Shown: positions 24,793 to 39,345 of the stretch, one piece after another
How positions within the stretch are numbered: position 1 is the stretch's first letter
Layout of the letters: every line of letters begins with the position of its first letter
Assembly: GCA_963921825.1 (NCBI GenBank)
Contig: OY997594.1
Span: forward strand, 34,764,956-34,828,955
Length of the DNA stretch: 64,000 nt
Source of the DNA: Erodium maritimum
Taxonomy: Eukaryota > Streptophyta > Magnoliopsida > Geraniales > Geraniaceae
Direction: 5' to 3'
Made by a program: the position numbers and the translations under genes
Notes under the pieces: generated by a model
The model's database searches: none
Told to the model about the DNA's origin: nothing
Seen by the model: only the letters and a program-made list of their open reading frames with translations

Positions 24793-24990
24793 TAGGGAAA
24801 ATTTCATTTTACCACCCTGGCAAACATTTAATTTCAGTTTGATACCCTGACATAAATTTTTATCAGTTTCATACCTTAACCAAACTTTTAATTTCACTTT
24901 CATACCTAGACGGGTAAAATGTTCAAAATACCCCTAACTATTACTCAAATTTTCATCTCATGCCATTGGCTCAGAAGTTGAAAATAAGTG
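24793..24990 (+). repeat. Terminal segment of an unclassified transposon family (copy 2)
   Basis: Starts agggaaaatttcattttacc and continues with repeated blocks of the type 'ataccctgac', 'caaacattta' and 'tttcatacc'. It matches, in opposite orientation, the segment ending at 20370. No partner end was found downstream. The style (AT-rich, internal short repeats) fits a Mutator-like terminus, but this is not proven. Confidence 0.4.
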
Positions 24991-25849
24991 AAATGACAAT
25001 AATACCCTTCATTAAAATAAAATCAGTTTTTTTATAAATTCAAATTTTATTTAAAAAAAAAATCAGATTTTAATTTTAAAAATACATAAAAATCAGTTTT
25101 TTATAAAAATAAATTTGTTATTAAAACAGTTTTATATATCAAAAATCATTTTTTTAAATTAATTTTATTTATATTAAAAATATAAATTCAGATTTTTAAA
25201 AATAAAAAATGTTTTCAAAACAATAAAAATATATTTTTTTCTTTTACTGTTCACCCATCTTCCACCTCCGCCATCGTCGCCGGCCACCCCCTCTCACCGC
25301 CGCCTCCTCCTCCCTCTTCCACCTCATCCCCCTCTCATCGTTCTCGAATCGCAGTCCATCGATGAAGCTTCAGCTCTGCGATTTGGTTCAGATCTGAAGC
25401 TTCTGCGGTTCATGTTTTTGATTATTTAGTTTCCTTGTGTTTCCTGTTTTTGGTTTCATTGTAGCCTTTTTTACAGATCTTTTGACAGGTTTCCTGTTGG
25501 GTTCCTGTACTAATAAAAAATCGCCTATCAAAAAAAAAACTTCCTTTGTATTTCTTGTTTCGGATCTTACCCGTAAGTGGATGTCTACAATCACAACTTA
25601 TTTCCGTTCTTTCATAAACTATTGACGGAACTAATGTATTTATTAAAATACGTTTTTATAGAGAAGTCTATTGATTTTTTTCAGTATTGCTGTAGGGACC
25701 ATTCATTAAAAACTCGCCGACTTATATTTTACAACATAAACTTGAGGTCTAGACATACATGATAACTTTCATCTAAAACCTGCAACTCTGTGACAACCCT
25801 TATTCAACTCTTCCGTCCAAAATATAAACGTGACATTTCTAATGAGAAA
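24991..25849. other. AT-rich spacer then a CT-rich GC patch, no supported gene
   Basis: 24991-25250 is extremely AT-rich. 25250-25400 changes abruptly to CT- and CCG-rich sequence resembling a plant 5' leader (ccacctccgccatcgtcgcc). Because it lies just inside the repeat end at 24793, it could be a captured gene fragment. No open frame of note follows. Confidence 0.35.
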
Positions 25850-26064
25850 TTGATTGTTGTCATCTCCTTGGGTCTGGGTCTGGGCCTTCCTTTATTCTCT
25901 TCGATCAATGCAAGTCTCTTTCTTGACCCAAAATAAACCCACCTCTCCCTTTATCTCTTCTTCCTCCTTCCTACCTGCTCCAACCCCACCTCTGGTTTCT
26001 CTCCTAGAAAGTATTTACACATGTATGATCATCTACTATCAATTCAATATTTGATCCTTGCAAA
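25850..26064 (+). promoter_or_regulatory. Likely 5' leader and promoter-proximal region of the CPK gene
   Basis: CT-rich sequence typical of plant leaders precedes the first in-frame ATG at 26065. Just around that ATG lies ttcttctacag (26071-26081 region), which looks like a 3' splice acceptor, so a leader intron ending here is conceivable. No clear TATA box could be fixed. Confidence 0.35.
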
Positions 26065-30036
<3,972 letters not shown>

Positions 30037-30600
30037 GGTCAGAAGATGTAGATGAAGCAGCAAATTCTCAAGACTTTGTTACATTTTTATGGCACCATCC
30101 TAAGAATCTACTTGGAGAAAGATCCATGTTGGAGGTCGGGTATGGCAACACAGGGGAGGACTGCTCGAGGTAATGCTAACTACATGGAAAGTAATCACTT
30201 GTGTCCTATAACTTGTATAAAATAAATTCGCTATCAGATTTAGAAATCATCTTTGTGCATATTATGTCAGTGTACCATAGAGCTGGTCTCCTTTTGTATA
30301 ATTTATGGAGTAAGTTTTGTTGTGAAGATCATGCGAGGAAGAGAAGCTGTTATAATGCTCTATTTTTGCATGATGTTCATATGCACACTTGAATACCAGA
30401 GCAAAGCTTATATTTGAATACATTGTATTATAGATTCGTAAACAAAACATGGACTCCTCATGGAGACTCCATTGGCCTTTCCAACAAAACTGGACTTAAT
30501 TAATTGAGCTTTTGTTTCATTCAAGGGCTGAAAGCCTGTCATCTCATGTGTGAGTACCATATCTTTAAGTGAATCCGATTGATACCCAGTCAACGTATTT
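30037..30600 (+). other. CPK 3' untranslated/flanking region, ending in LINE target duplication
   Basis: Sequence after the kinase stop holds no gene. AATAAA occurs near 30221 and may serve as poly(A) signal. 30588-30600 (agtcaacgtattt) is the left copy of the target-site duplication of the LINE that follows. Confidence 0.55.
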
Positions 30601-30994
30601 ATTTTCCAAACCTCAAGTCTATTTGTCTCTTTCGTTTCCATAGGTTGAACTTAGTCCCTATTCTCCCATGTACTCAGCTTGCAGTTAGGTTTATACCTTC
30701 ATAAGGCAGTGAACAAATGATTGTCTCTAGTGCTACAGTAATGGTACTGTAGAATCTTCATCAGTTTCTTCTTGTGTTCTTCATTGTTCTTCGAGTTCTT
30801 CAAGAAGTTCTTCATTGTGATGCTCTGGGAGCTTCTTTAGTGCTGCAGAGTAGTACTCTCTTGAAGATCTACATCCGTGTTCTACTGTTGATTTGGTCTG
30901 GGAGCTTCTCTGTCGCTACAGACCTCTAGTTTACTCTTTTTCCAGATTTTGATCTTTGAGGAACATTTTGTTCTCGACACATTCAATGGCTTGA

Positions 30995-33493
30995 GTGCTT
31001 GCGCCACTAGATCTTGATTCAAGACTCTCACCCTTGTCTCAGATCCCTCCTTCACCTGTGAAGCATAGCACACCAACCTCCTCAGAAGATAGGCAATACA
31101 TTAAGGAGCGCTTTCATTGCACAAACGTGTTTGATAGTGAGAAAATGTTCTTCACAACAAATCCAGACGGGTCGGTTAGGCTTTTAAATTCCAAAACCAA
31201 GAAGAACAAGTGTCCGGAAGAAGCTTCTTCCTCAAGAACAGAGTCAGGGCCACCACCTGGGTTTGAAGATGTAGGGAGAACTCTTGAAGAGGAAGAGCCA
31301 CTGAAACAAAGAAACAGGCATAGAAGAGGTTTGTTCTTAGATGAAAATACTGACTTTGGCAAGAAATGGAGAAGAAGATTAGGGCCTCAAGTGCAAGGAC
31401 AAGGGGACAGAGGTTGGGATAATGTGAAGCTGGGAGACACTGAACATTGGGCTTTTATTAGCAACATTCCTCCACCATCATCTTCTCTTTGGCTTGAGTG
31501 ACAGTTCAAGGAGGCAAGAACTATATTAGCTATTGAAGCTCCAACAACACCAAATATAAGAGGTAGACACTTTGCCTTCATTAGATTCAAACTGGAGGAA
31601 GGATTAAGGAAGGTGATTCAGGATTTTAATGGTTGGCACTTATGTGGTTTTAAAGTATTCATTACCAAAGCCTGGAGAAAGAGTGTCACAAACCACTTGG
31701 ATTCGACGAACTTGTAATTCTGGAAGGAAAAGGAGCTTAGTTATGGGGAAAAGGCTTTTGAACCCAAATCTAGAGTGCCTCTGGAAAAGATCCCTACCCC
31801 AAAAAAAGGATCTGTGGTCACTGCTTATGAGGAAAAATTGAAGACATCACAGCTGGCTATTTCTTGGAGAAATATGAGTGCTCAAAGTATAGCTAGAGAG
31901 ATGGCTCAAGAAGGAGACATTGAGGTTAGAGACTTGGGAGTGAGATGTGTACTGCTGACCTTTCCAGATGAAGAATTTGAGAGATTAATGATCAATGAAA
32001 ACTCAAAGTGGTTGGACAACTAGGTGATATTGTTATCTAATAGTCAAAGGTGGTGTGAGAAAAATGGGAGGTTACAATGAGTTTCAATCAAAGGTATACA
32101 TTTCCATGGTTGGTGTGAAGAGACTTTGGAGAGAGCACTACTAGGGGTAGAAGATTTAATGTATACACACCCTCAATCTGTCAAGGGCTTCCATCTTGAT
32201 CAACCTTTTGTTTTGATACATGCTAGTTGGTTAAGTGCTTTCAGTAAACACACAAGTTTAGAACTGAAAAAAACCAATTTCCAAACTTTGATAGCCTCTT
32301 TTGATAAAAATTTGCTACCTCAATGGGATCCTCCCCCTTCCTACACCTCCTTTTCTTCTTCTTCTGGTGGAGAAGATTCTATCTCGAGTCAATTCTCCAC
32401 TCCCCTACAATCTTTGGAGGTTTCTTTGCAGAAGGATGTGAGTCCTGTGGATCCTGGTCCTGAGAAATCAAAAAAGGTCACTTTCTTGGTTCCTAGTTCC
32501 TCAGGTTCTGAGAAAGATGAGGTCGAGAAGGGTTGTGTCAAAGATTTATCACATTCTGTAGTGGGGCTTCAAGGTACTGACTTTCATTCCCTTTCTTCTT
32601 TAAGGAATTCAGTTGATCTTGTTTTGGAAGAAGAAGTTATGACTGGGTCTCTTGTGATGGAAACAGTGGAAACTGAAGGTGTAGAAAAAGACAATGAGGA
32701 GTTATTTTCTTCTGTTGTGATCAAAGACACTTATCTTTCCTCTGCTTTAATGACTACCAACAAACATTCCTCTGATGATCAATCTGCAAATTCCCATTTT
32801 CATTCACATGAAGATTTGCAGGTGGAAGAAGAACAACATATTCTCTTATCCAACAGGTTTAGTCCTTTGGATATTGAAATCCCATGTGAGATCTCAGGAC
32901 AGGTTACTGTTCCAGCTTTGGGAAATGTTCATACATAAGTTATTAATGAGAAAGGGGAAGGTATTAATGTGATGGTAAGAGTTGTTGACAGACATTCTTC
33001 TTTGGGACCACCATCCAACCTAGGTTCTGAGATTGGAGGGGTTTTGGAGGGAATACAAACTCAACAGTTGATTTTTTCATCACCTGGAGCAAAACATACA
33101 AACTCACAGTTTTCTTCTCCACTTACAAAACATCAGAACTCTAAGAGAAGACCAAAAAAACCACAAGTATCCTATGTGTATGATACAAGATCAAGGAGAG
33201 GGAAGAAGACACCATTGATTGCTTTAACTGATAAGAAGAAGAAAAAGGCTCATCTAGCTACACCTACTACAAAACCTATTAAAAGCCCTTGGGAATATTG
33301 CAAGGCAATTGGGTTAAAAGCATTTGTAGCTGATGATCTTGTTATAGATCAGTTTGACAACCTTGAAGTTGAGATCAATCAAAGGGTTAATTTGGAGGCA
33401 GATTCTGGGGATGATTTTATTGATCTTGAGGGGGAAGGTGAGTTTTGTCTGGATGAGATAGAGTCTCAAGCCAGAGCCTTTACAAGTAATTAA
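30995..33493 (+). pseudogene. LINE copy 1 ORF1 (RRM-type RNA-binding protein), nonsense-broken
   Basis: Reads in one frame (second) over about 830 codons with in-frame stops near 31499, 31713, 32021, 32078 and 32936. After a Ser/Pro-rich N-terminus, an RRM is visible: RNP2-like HWAFISNIP at about 31445-31471 and RNP1-like GRHFAFIRF at about 31563. Then comes an acidic Ser-rich stretch and a basic C-terminal segment (SRRGKKTPLIALTDKKKKK). RRM-bearing ORF1 proteins are known from plant L1-like LINEs. No ATG was found at the expected start; the first clear reading begins with TTG. ORF1 ends only 7 bp before the ORF2 ATG. Confidence 0.8.
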
Positions 33494-33500
33494 TCCAAGT

Positions 33501-36500
33501 ATGAAGATCCTCTCATGGAATATGAGAGGAGCTGCTTTTGTGCAGAAACAGAAGACATTAAGAGTTTTGTTATTGAAGCAAAAACCTGGTTTTATTTTAC
33601 TACAAGAGACGAAGTTACAAAAACTTCCTATTTATTTCTTGAAGTCAGTTGGATTATCGGTGGCTTGGGAGGTGGTAGCCATTAATTCTCTAGGGCTCTC
33701 TGGGGGAATATGTTCTTGCTGGAATACATATTTATTTAAGCTTCATCACATCAAACCTATTCAGCATGCTTTGATATGGACTGGCTACTCTGAGGAATGG
33801 AAGATCACCATATCAATTATTAATGTTTATGCTCCATGTAATGATAGGGACATAAGGACTCTTTGGAATAATCTTATTGAAGAAATCTCACAGTTAGGGC
33901 TCTTCTACATTTGTGCAGGTGATTTTAATGCTATTTTACAACAATGTGAAAAATCTGGGAGTTCTCAATCCTTGTCATCTATTAGGAGTTTCAAGAGATT
34001 CATCTTGGAAGCCTCTTTGTTAGATTTGCCACTTTCTGGAGGGAAGTACACTTGGTTTGGGACAAACTCCATTGCCTCTAGACTGGATAGGTTCTTACTT
34101 GCACCCCAAGTAATGGACAACTTTCAAAATTTATCTCAGACTTGTATTGCCAGATCCATCTCAGATCATAAACTTGTGGTGTTAGCTGATCCTTTTATTG
34201 ATTGGGGCCCCAGACCCTTTAAATTCTTGACTGTTTGGTTGGATCATCCTTCTTTCCTGACAGATGTTGCCAATTTTTGGAAGGACTTGGTGGAGGTGGG
34301 TGAGCCCCATGTATTAATCTGGCTGAAGTTGAAGAAGCTTAAGGTTTTTCTTAAGCAGTGGAATGTGGAGGTCTTTGGTCATTTGGAGTCAAGCATTGAC
34401 TTACTTTAAGGCAAGATAAATGAGTTGGATGGGATTGTGGAATTAAGGGATCTCACAGAAGCTGAGAGGGCTTTGAGAGCTCAGTACAATGCTTTATTAA
34501 TTCAGAAACTAAAATCCTTGGCCAAGGTTTGGTGCCAAAAATCTAGATTGAAATGGATCAAATAAGGGGAGAGAAACACAAAGTATTATCATCTGTGGGT
34601 AAACTTTTCTGCTGCTAATAGAAAGATTCTACAAATTACTGAGGGAGGCCAGATTTTTACTTCTCCTACTGACATAAAGCTTGCAGCAGCTGCACATTTT
34701 GGCTCAAAGTTTCAAAAAGTTGAATCAGTAATTTTGAATGTTGCCAACCTTCCTTTCAGTTGCATATCTCAAGCTAAGGCAGTGTTTTTGGAAAGACCCT
34801 TTTCCATAGAAGAAATTCATTTTGCAGTAATGGTTTGTGATGGGGACAAGGCTTCTGGTCCTAATGGGTATACTTTGAAGTTTTTTTAGAAAGGGTGGGG
34901 TTTCCTGCAACATGACATTATAAATTTCTGGCATCATTTTCATGCTACTGGTTTATTGGGCAAGGGCATCAATTCTTATTTCTTTACACTCATACCAAAA
35001 GTGACTAATCCTACCTCTTTCAATGAGTACAAACCTATAAGTTTGGTGGGTGCTGTTTATAAGAACATTTCCAAAATTTTGGCTGCTAGATTGAAGACTG
35101 TAATGGATCAATTAGTGAGTGATGTTCAGACTGGTTTTATAACAGGAAGACAAATACTAGATGGGATACTAATTGCCACATAAGTGTTACATTCAGTGAA
35201 AGCCTCTAAAGAAGAAGTTATCCTGTTCAAAGCTGATTTTGAGAAGGCTTATGATCACTTGGATTGGAATTATCTGAATAATGTGCTAAAAATTATGGGG
35301 TTTGGATCTGTTTGGAGGAATTGGATGTCATCTTGTTTTAGAGCTTGGGGTTCAGTATTGATAAATGGCTCTCCTTCTGATGATTTTAATCTCACAAGAG
35401 GATTGAGAAAAGGTTGTTCACTCTCTCCTTTATTATTTGCAATTACTGCTGAAGGCCTACATTTGATTTTGGAACAAGGGATCTCTGATGGAAATTTGGA
35501 AGGTATAACCTGTGGCAAGTCAGGTCCTATGATCTCCCATCTTCAATTTGCTGATGACACCCTCATCATCCTTAAAGCAAAAGAGTCTCATCTGCATTAC
35601 TTAAAAACCTAACTTATGGCTTTCCAGCTTGCCTCTGGTTTGAAAGTGGATTTCAGTAAGTCTAAAGGAATTTTGGTAAATCCTACCTCTTTGAATCAAA
35701 CAATGGTTTCACAAACCCTTGGCTGTGAAATCTCCAACCTACCTCTAGATTATCTAGGGTTTCAGTTGGGATCAAATCCTAGAAGATATAATACTTGGCT
35801 ACCAATTATAGCAAAATTCAAAAGGAAATTGAACCTATGGTAATCCAAAACTCTGAATTTTGGGGGGAGGATTACACTGATCAAGTCATCTCTCTCTTCT
35901 CTTCCTCTATTTTACATGTCTCTATTTAAAGCTCCCAAGAAGGTAATACAAGAGATGGAGAAATGATAAAGAAGGTTCTTGTGGAATGGAACATTTACAA
36001 AAAAAGTACTACATAAGGTAAAGTGGGGAAAGATTTGCACTTCTAAAGAGAGGGGAGGCTTGGGGATAAAAAGTCTTTTTGTGATGCACAATGCTCTCTT
36101 GGCTAAATGGTGGAGGAGATTTGCTTTGGAGACAAACTCTTTATGGAAGAAATTCATTTGTGCCAAGTATGGGTGGAGCAAAGATGATTGGGACCTCTCA
36201 CAGTTGAAGATTGCTGGAAATCAGAACTTTCTAAGTCATGTTCAGTCTCTTCTTGCAGATAAAAAATTCAGTAGTACAGTTGGGTTTTCTGGCCTTGAAT
36301 GGTTTGTTAATAATGGAGAAAGGGTAGAATTTTGGGGAGACATTTGGCTACTTGAAGTGCCTTTAAAAGTGAGATTTCAGAGACTCTTCCACTTAGCTAT
36401 ACATAAGAAACAGAAGGTGGTATACTATTGGAATAATGAGAATTGGTTTTTGAATTTCAGAAGACAGTTAAGAGGCTGGGAACTTGGCCAGTTCAATTTA

Positions 36501-37163
36501 TTATCTGATCAACTCAATCTTTTTACTCTACAGGATTCAGGTGCATACAAGGTTGTGTGGAAATTGCATGAAGCTGGTTTTAAAGTTAGAAGAATGTACA
36601 GGCATTTGGAGGACATTGGCCCACAGACAAAACCCTGGGCAAAATTGCTATGGTCTCCTAATCTCCCTCCTAAAATCTCTGCTTTTTTCTGGCTGGCTTG
36701 CCATAAAGCAATTCCTACCAAACTATTTTTGGATGGGAGAGGAATACATTTTGATCTGCAGGATTCCCTCTTCCCTTTTTGTGGTTTGGACTTTGAAGAA
36801 TTAAACCACCTACTTCTCACTTGTCATAGATCTTGGTTGACCTGGAGTGCTGTACTTGATTGGTGGGGCTTTAGTAATGTCATGGTGGGGAATTTTTTGG
36901 GGTTTATTTATGCTTGGGCATACATCAGTCCTGCCCCCTCAGCAAAACAATGGAGAACAACAATATTTGTAACCCTTTGGCACATATGGCTGGTTAGGAA
37001 TGATCTGGTTTTTAACCAAGTGCTGGTGTCTCATCTGATAATTTTAGAAAAAATCCAGAGCTATACTTTCAATCTGGAATGGTCAAAATTCAACAAGTTC
37101 AAACCTTTTACATATCAATCTTGGATCAGAGCACCAAAGAGTTGTCTGAGAATTAAGGTGTAA
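33501..37163 (+). pseudogene. LINE copy 1 ORF2 (APE endonuclease + reverse transcriptase), nonsense-broken
   Basis: Starts ATG at 33501 (MKILSWNMRG, the apurinic-type endonuclease start; LLQETKLQ, ICAGDFNAIL and SISDHKLVV follow). The RT has the motifs KADFEKAYDHLDW, GCSLSPLLFAI and HLQFADDTLII. The C-terminal part carries the plant zf-RVT region (LPPKISAFFWLACHKAIPT; FPFCGLDFEELNHLLLTCH) and TLWHIWLVRNDLVFN. All 1,220 codons are in one frame. Stops occur at 34407, 34563, 34887, 35181, 35610, 35841, 35964 and 35967; no indel shifts were found. The copy cannot make a full ORF2 protein as it stands. Confidence 0.9.
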
Positions 37164-38043
37164 GGGTTGGGACTGTGGAGTTGTCCTTTTGAGGATTGCA
37201 GTTCAGGTAGGAAGAATTTGGGAATTTTTAAGTCCTTTTGAGGGTTCTGCATCCTGAGATGTCTTACCTGTTTGGATTGATTTCAGTACAGTGTCTGGGG
37301 TGGTGAAGGGGGTGGTTACAGGGGAGTGGATAGTGACTTTGGTAAGGATATTGTCCTAAGTGTTTGGAGTTTTAAACATCAAAGTTTTTGAGTGAGGGTT
37401 ACTTACTAGTCTTGTTGTTATTTGCTTAGTGAGTGTGGGCTCATATATTTTTTTAGATTTTTGAGTGTTTTGAGTGATACTCAAGTCCTATTTGCTTGGT
37501 TTGGTTTTTTTGAGACAATTGCATTAGTCTGCAGATGGAGTAAGCAGCAGTTTTCTTCTGTTGTGCTAGATGAGTAGTAATTTATGTTCAGGTAAAGTTT
37601 TGGTGTAAATGGAGGACAGACTAGAAGATCTGGTTTGTTGCTATTGGAGACTTTGCTCCAAGGTGTTGCTAAGTTGATCCTGGGGCTAGGATGAGACAGA
37701 CCAGGTTCTATATTGGATGTAGGGGGGATTGAATTGTTGATTCTGAAGGTGCAAGAATGGTTAGTAGGGGTTTGAAACTGGGGACTTACTTTGCATTTTG
37801 GGGTAGCTCTTCTAAGTTGTATAGGGCTGCATTTGTAGGAACATTGTTAGGTTGTGACCTTGGGTAGGTTTATGTGGATAAAAAATGATCCTTCTCCTTC
37901 TTGGTTTTGGTTCTAGGTAGAGTCTTTGATGACTTGTTTTGGTTACTTGAGAGTTGTTATCCTAAACTCTTGGCCTTATCTTTATTTCAAAGATTTGGAC
38001 CTCTAATAAAACTACAGCTGATAAAAAAAAAGTCAACGTATTT

Positions 38044-38291
38044 TAATTTACTTGATTTTGTATAACAATAAAAATACTAATACATAGATAATATGAGATG
38101 ATGTACTATGTATACATATAAATCTTTAAAACTAAATATGCCAAATGTTATTTTTTAAATACTAATTAAGGACTGTTTATAAAAAAACAAAACAAAAACT
38201 AATAAGAGCATATCCAAGGAGGGACTAAAGAAAAGGTTTAGTCACGGTGGTTAACTTGTGAGAAAAGAGAACAACAAAATAATGTTAGTAA
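38044..38291. other. Short AT-rich spacer between LINE copy 1 and the Harbinger element
   Basis: No gene. It contains gagcatatccaaggaggg (near 38206), which resembles a second PIF/Harbinger-type terminus whose partner was not found. The last three bases (38289-38291, taa) are the left target duplication of the following element. Confidence 0.4.
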
Positions 38292-39345
38292 GAGCATCCG
38301 CATCAGTGGGGGGATGAACCTTGAACCCTGAGGCAGAACCCTCTGCTGACTGAGCAGGGTTCATCCCCCCTGCTCCATAAAAAAAGAGTGTGTTGTACAT
38401 CAGAGGGACAAGTATGAGGGGCATGATTTTCAGAAATGCTGACTGTGTAAATTGCACTGGTTGAAGAACAAAAGAGCCCCTGGGATTACTGTAAGTCAAT
38501 AGGAATTAAGGCACTGGTTGAAGACCATTTGGTGATTGATCAATTTGATAATCTTGAGGCAGAGATCAATCGAAGGGTGAATCTAGAAGCTGATTCCAGT
38601 GATGACTTTTTGGACCTTGAGAAAGAAGAGGTGTGCCTGGATGAGATAAAATCTTAGTCCAGAAATCTTTTACATTAAAGCTTTATGAAGATCCTCTCAT
38701 GGAACATGAGAAGAGCCTCCTCTGAGCAAAAGCAGAGGGCACTAAAGGATATTATTGTCAAATTTTCTCCAGGTGTTGTATTGTTACAAGAAACAAAGCT
38801 TCAACAGTTTCCATCTTTTTTCTTGAGGTCTGTGGGATTGAGTTGGGAATGGGAAGAGGTACACTTGGATGCTATGGGATCATCAGGAGGCATTTTCACT
38901 TTGTGGAATAAGTACTCTTTTAGATGCAAGACACCAAAATTATTGATCATGGAATTATCTGGTCTGGTTTTGCCTCAGAATGAGGGACTCATATCTCTAT
39001 TATTAATATTTATGCACCATGTGGTGGGAGAGCTAGGAAAGTGCTATGGCTTAATATTATTCAGGAAATTCAGTTCTTGGGGAATTATTATACCTGTGCT
39101 GGGGATTTCAACACTACACTCTTCCCATCTGAAAGAACAGGTTTAATCAGCTTTTCTCAGCTAGTAGACACTTCACACTACTTCTTAATGAGGCCCCTCT
39201 CATTGATCTTCCACTCAGTGGGGCAAAGTTTACTTGGTTTGGACCATTCTCAAGAGCATCAAGGTTAGACAGATTTTTGCTTGGGCCCCAAGGCATTGCA
39301 GAATTCAAAAATTTGACTCAGATTGGACTTTGTAGAGGCATATCT

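Larger units (their letters stand above)
30601..38030 (+). mobile_element. Full-length plant L1-type LINE (copy 1), 13-bp TSD
   Basis: A 7.4-kb non-LTR retrotransposon flanked by agtcaacgtattt (30588-30600 and 38031-38043). Parts: about 390 bp of 5' untranslated sequence, ORF1 with an RRM RNA-binding fold, ORF2 with endonuclease, reverse transcriptase and C-terminal zinc-knuckle/RNase H-like region, an 870-bp 3' untranslated region and a gataaaaaaaa tail. ORF1 and ORF2 each stay in a single frame and are broken only by in-frame stop codons. The full length and clean duplication point to fairly recent insertion. Same subfamily as the copy at 38466-46406, more distant from that at 49522-56648. 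Confidence 0.92.

Noticed and set aside
38206-38224. gagcatatccaaggaggg as a second Harbinger MITE end
   Set aside because: No matching opposite end or target duplication was found, so it cannot be bounded.
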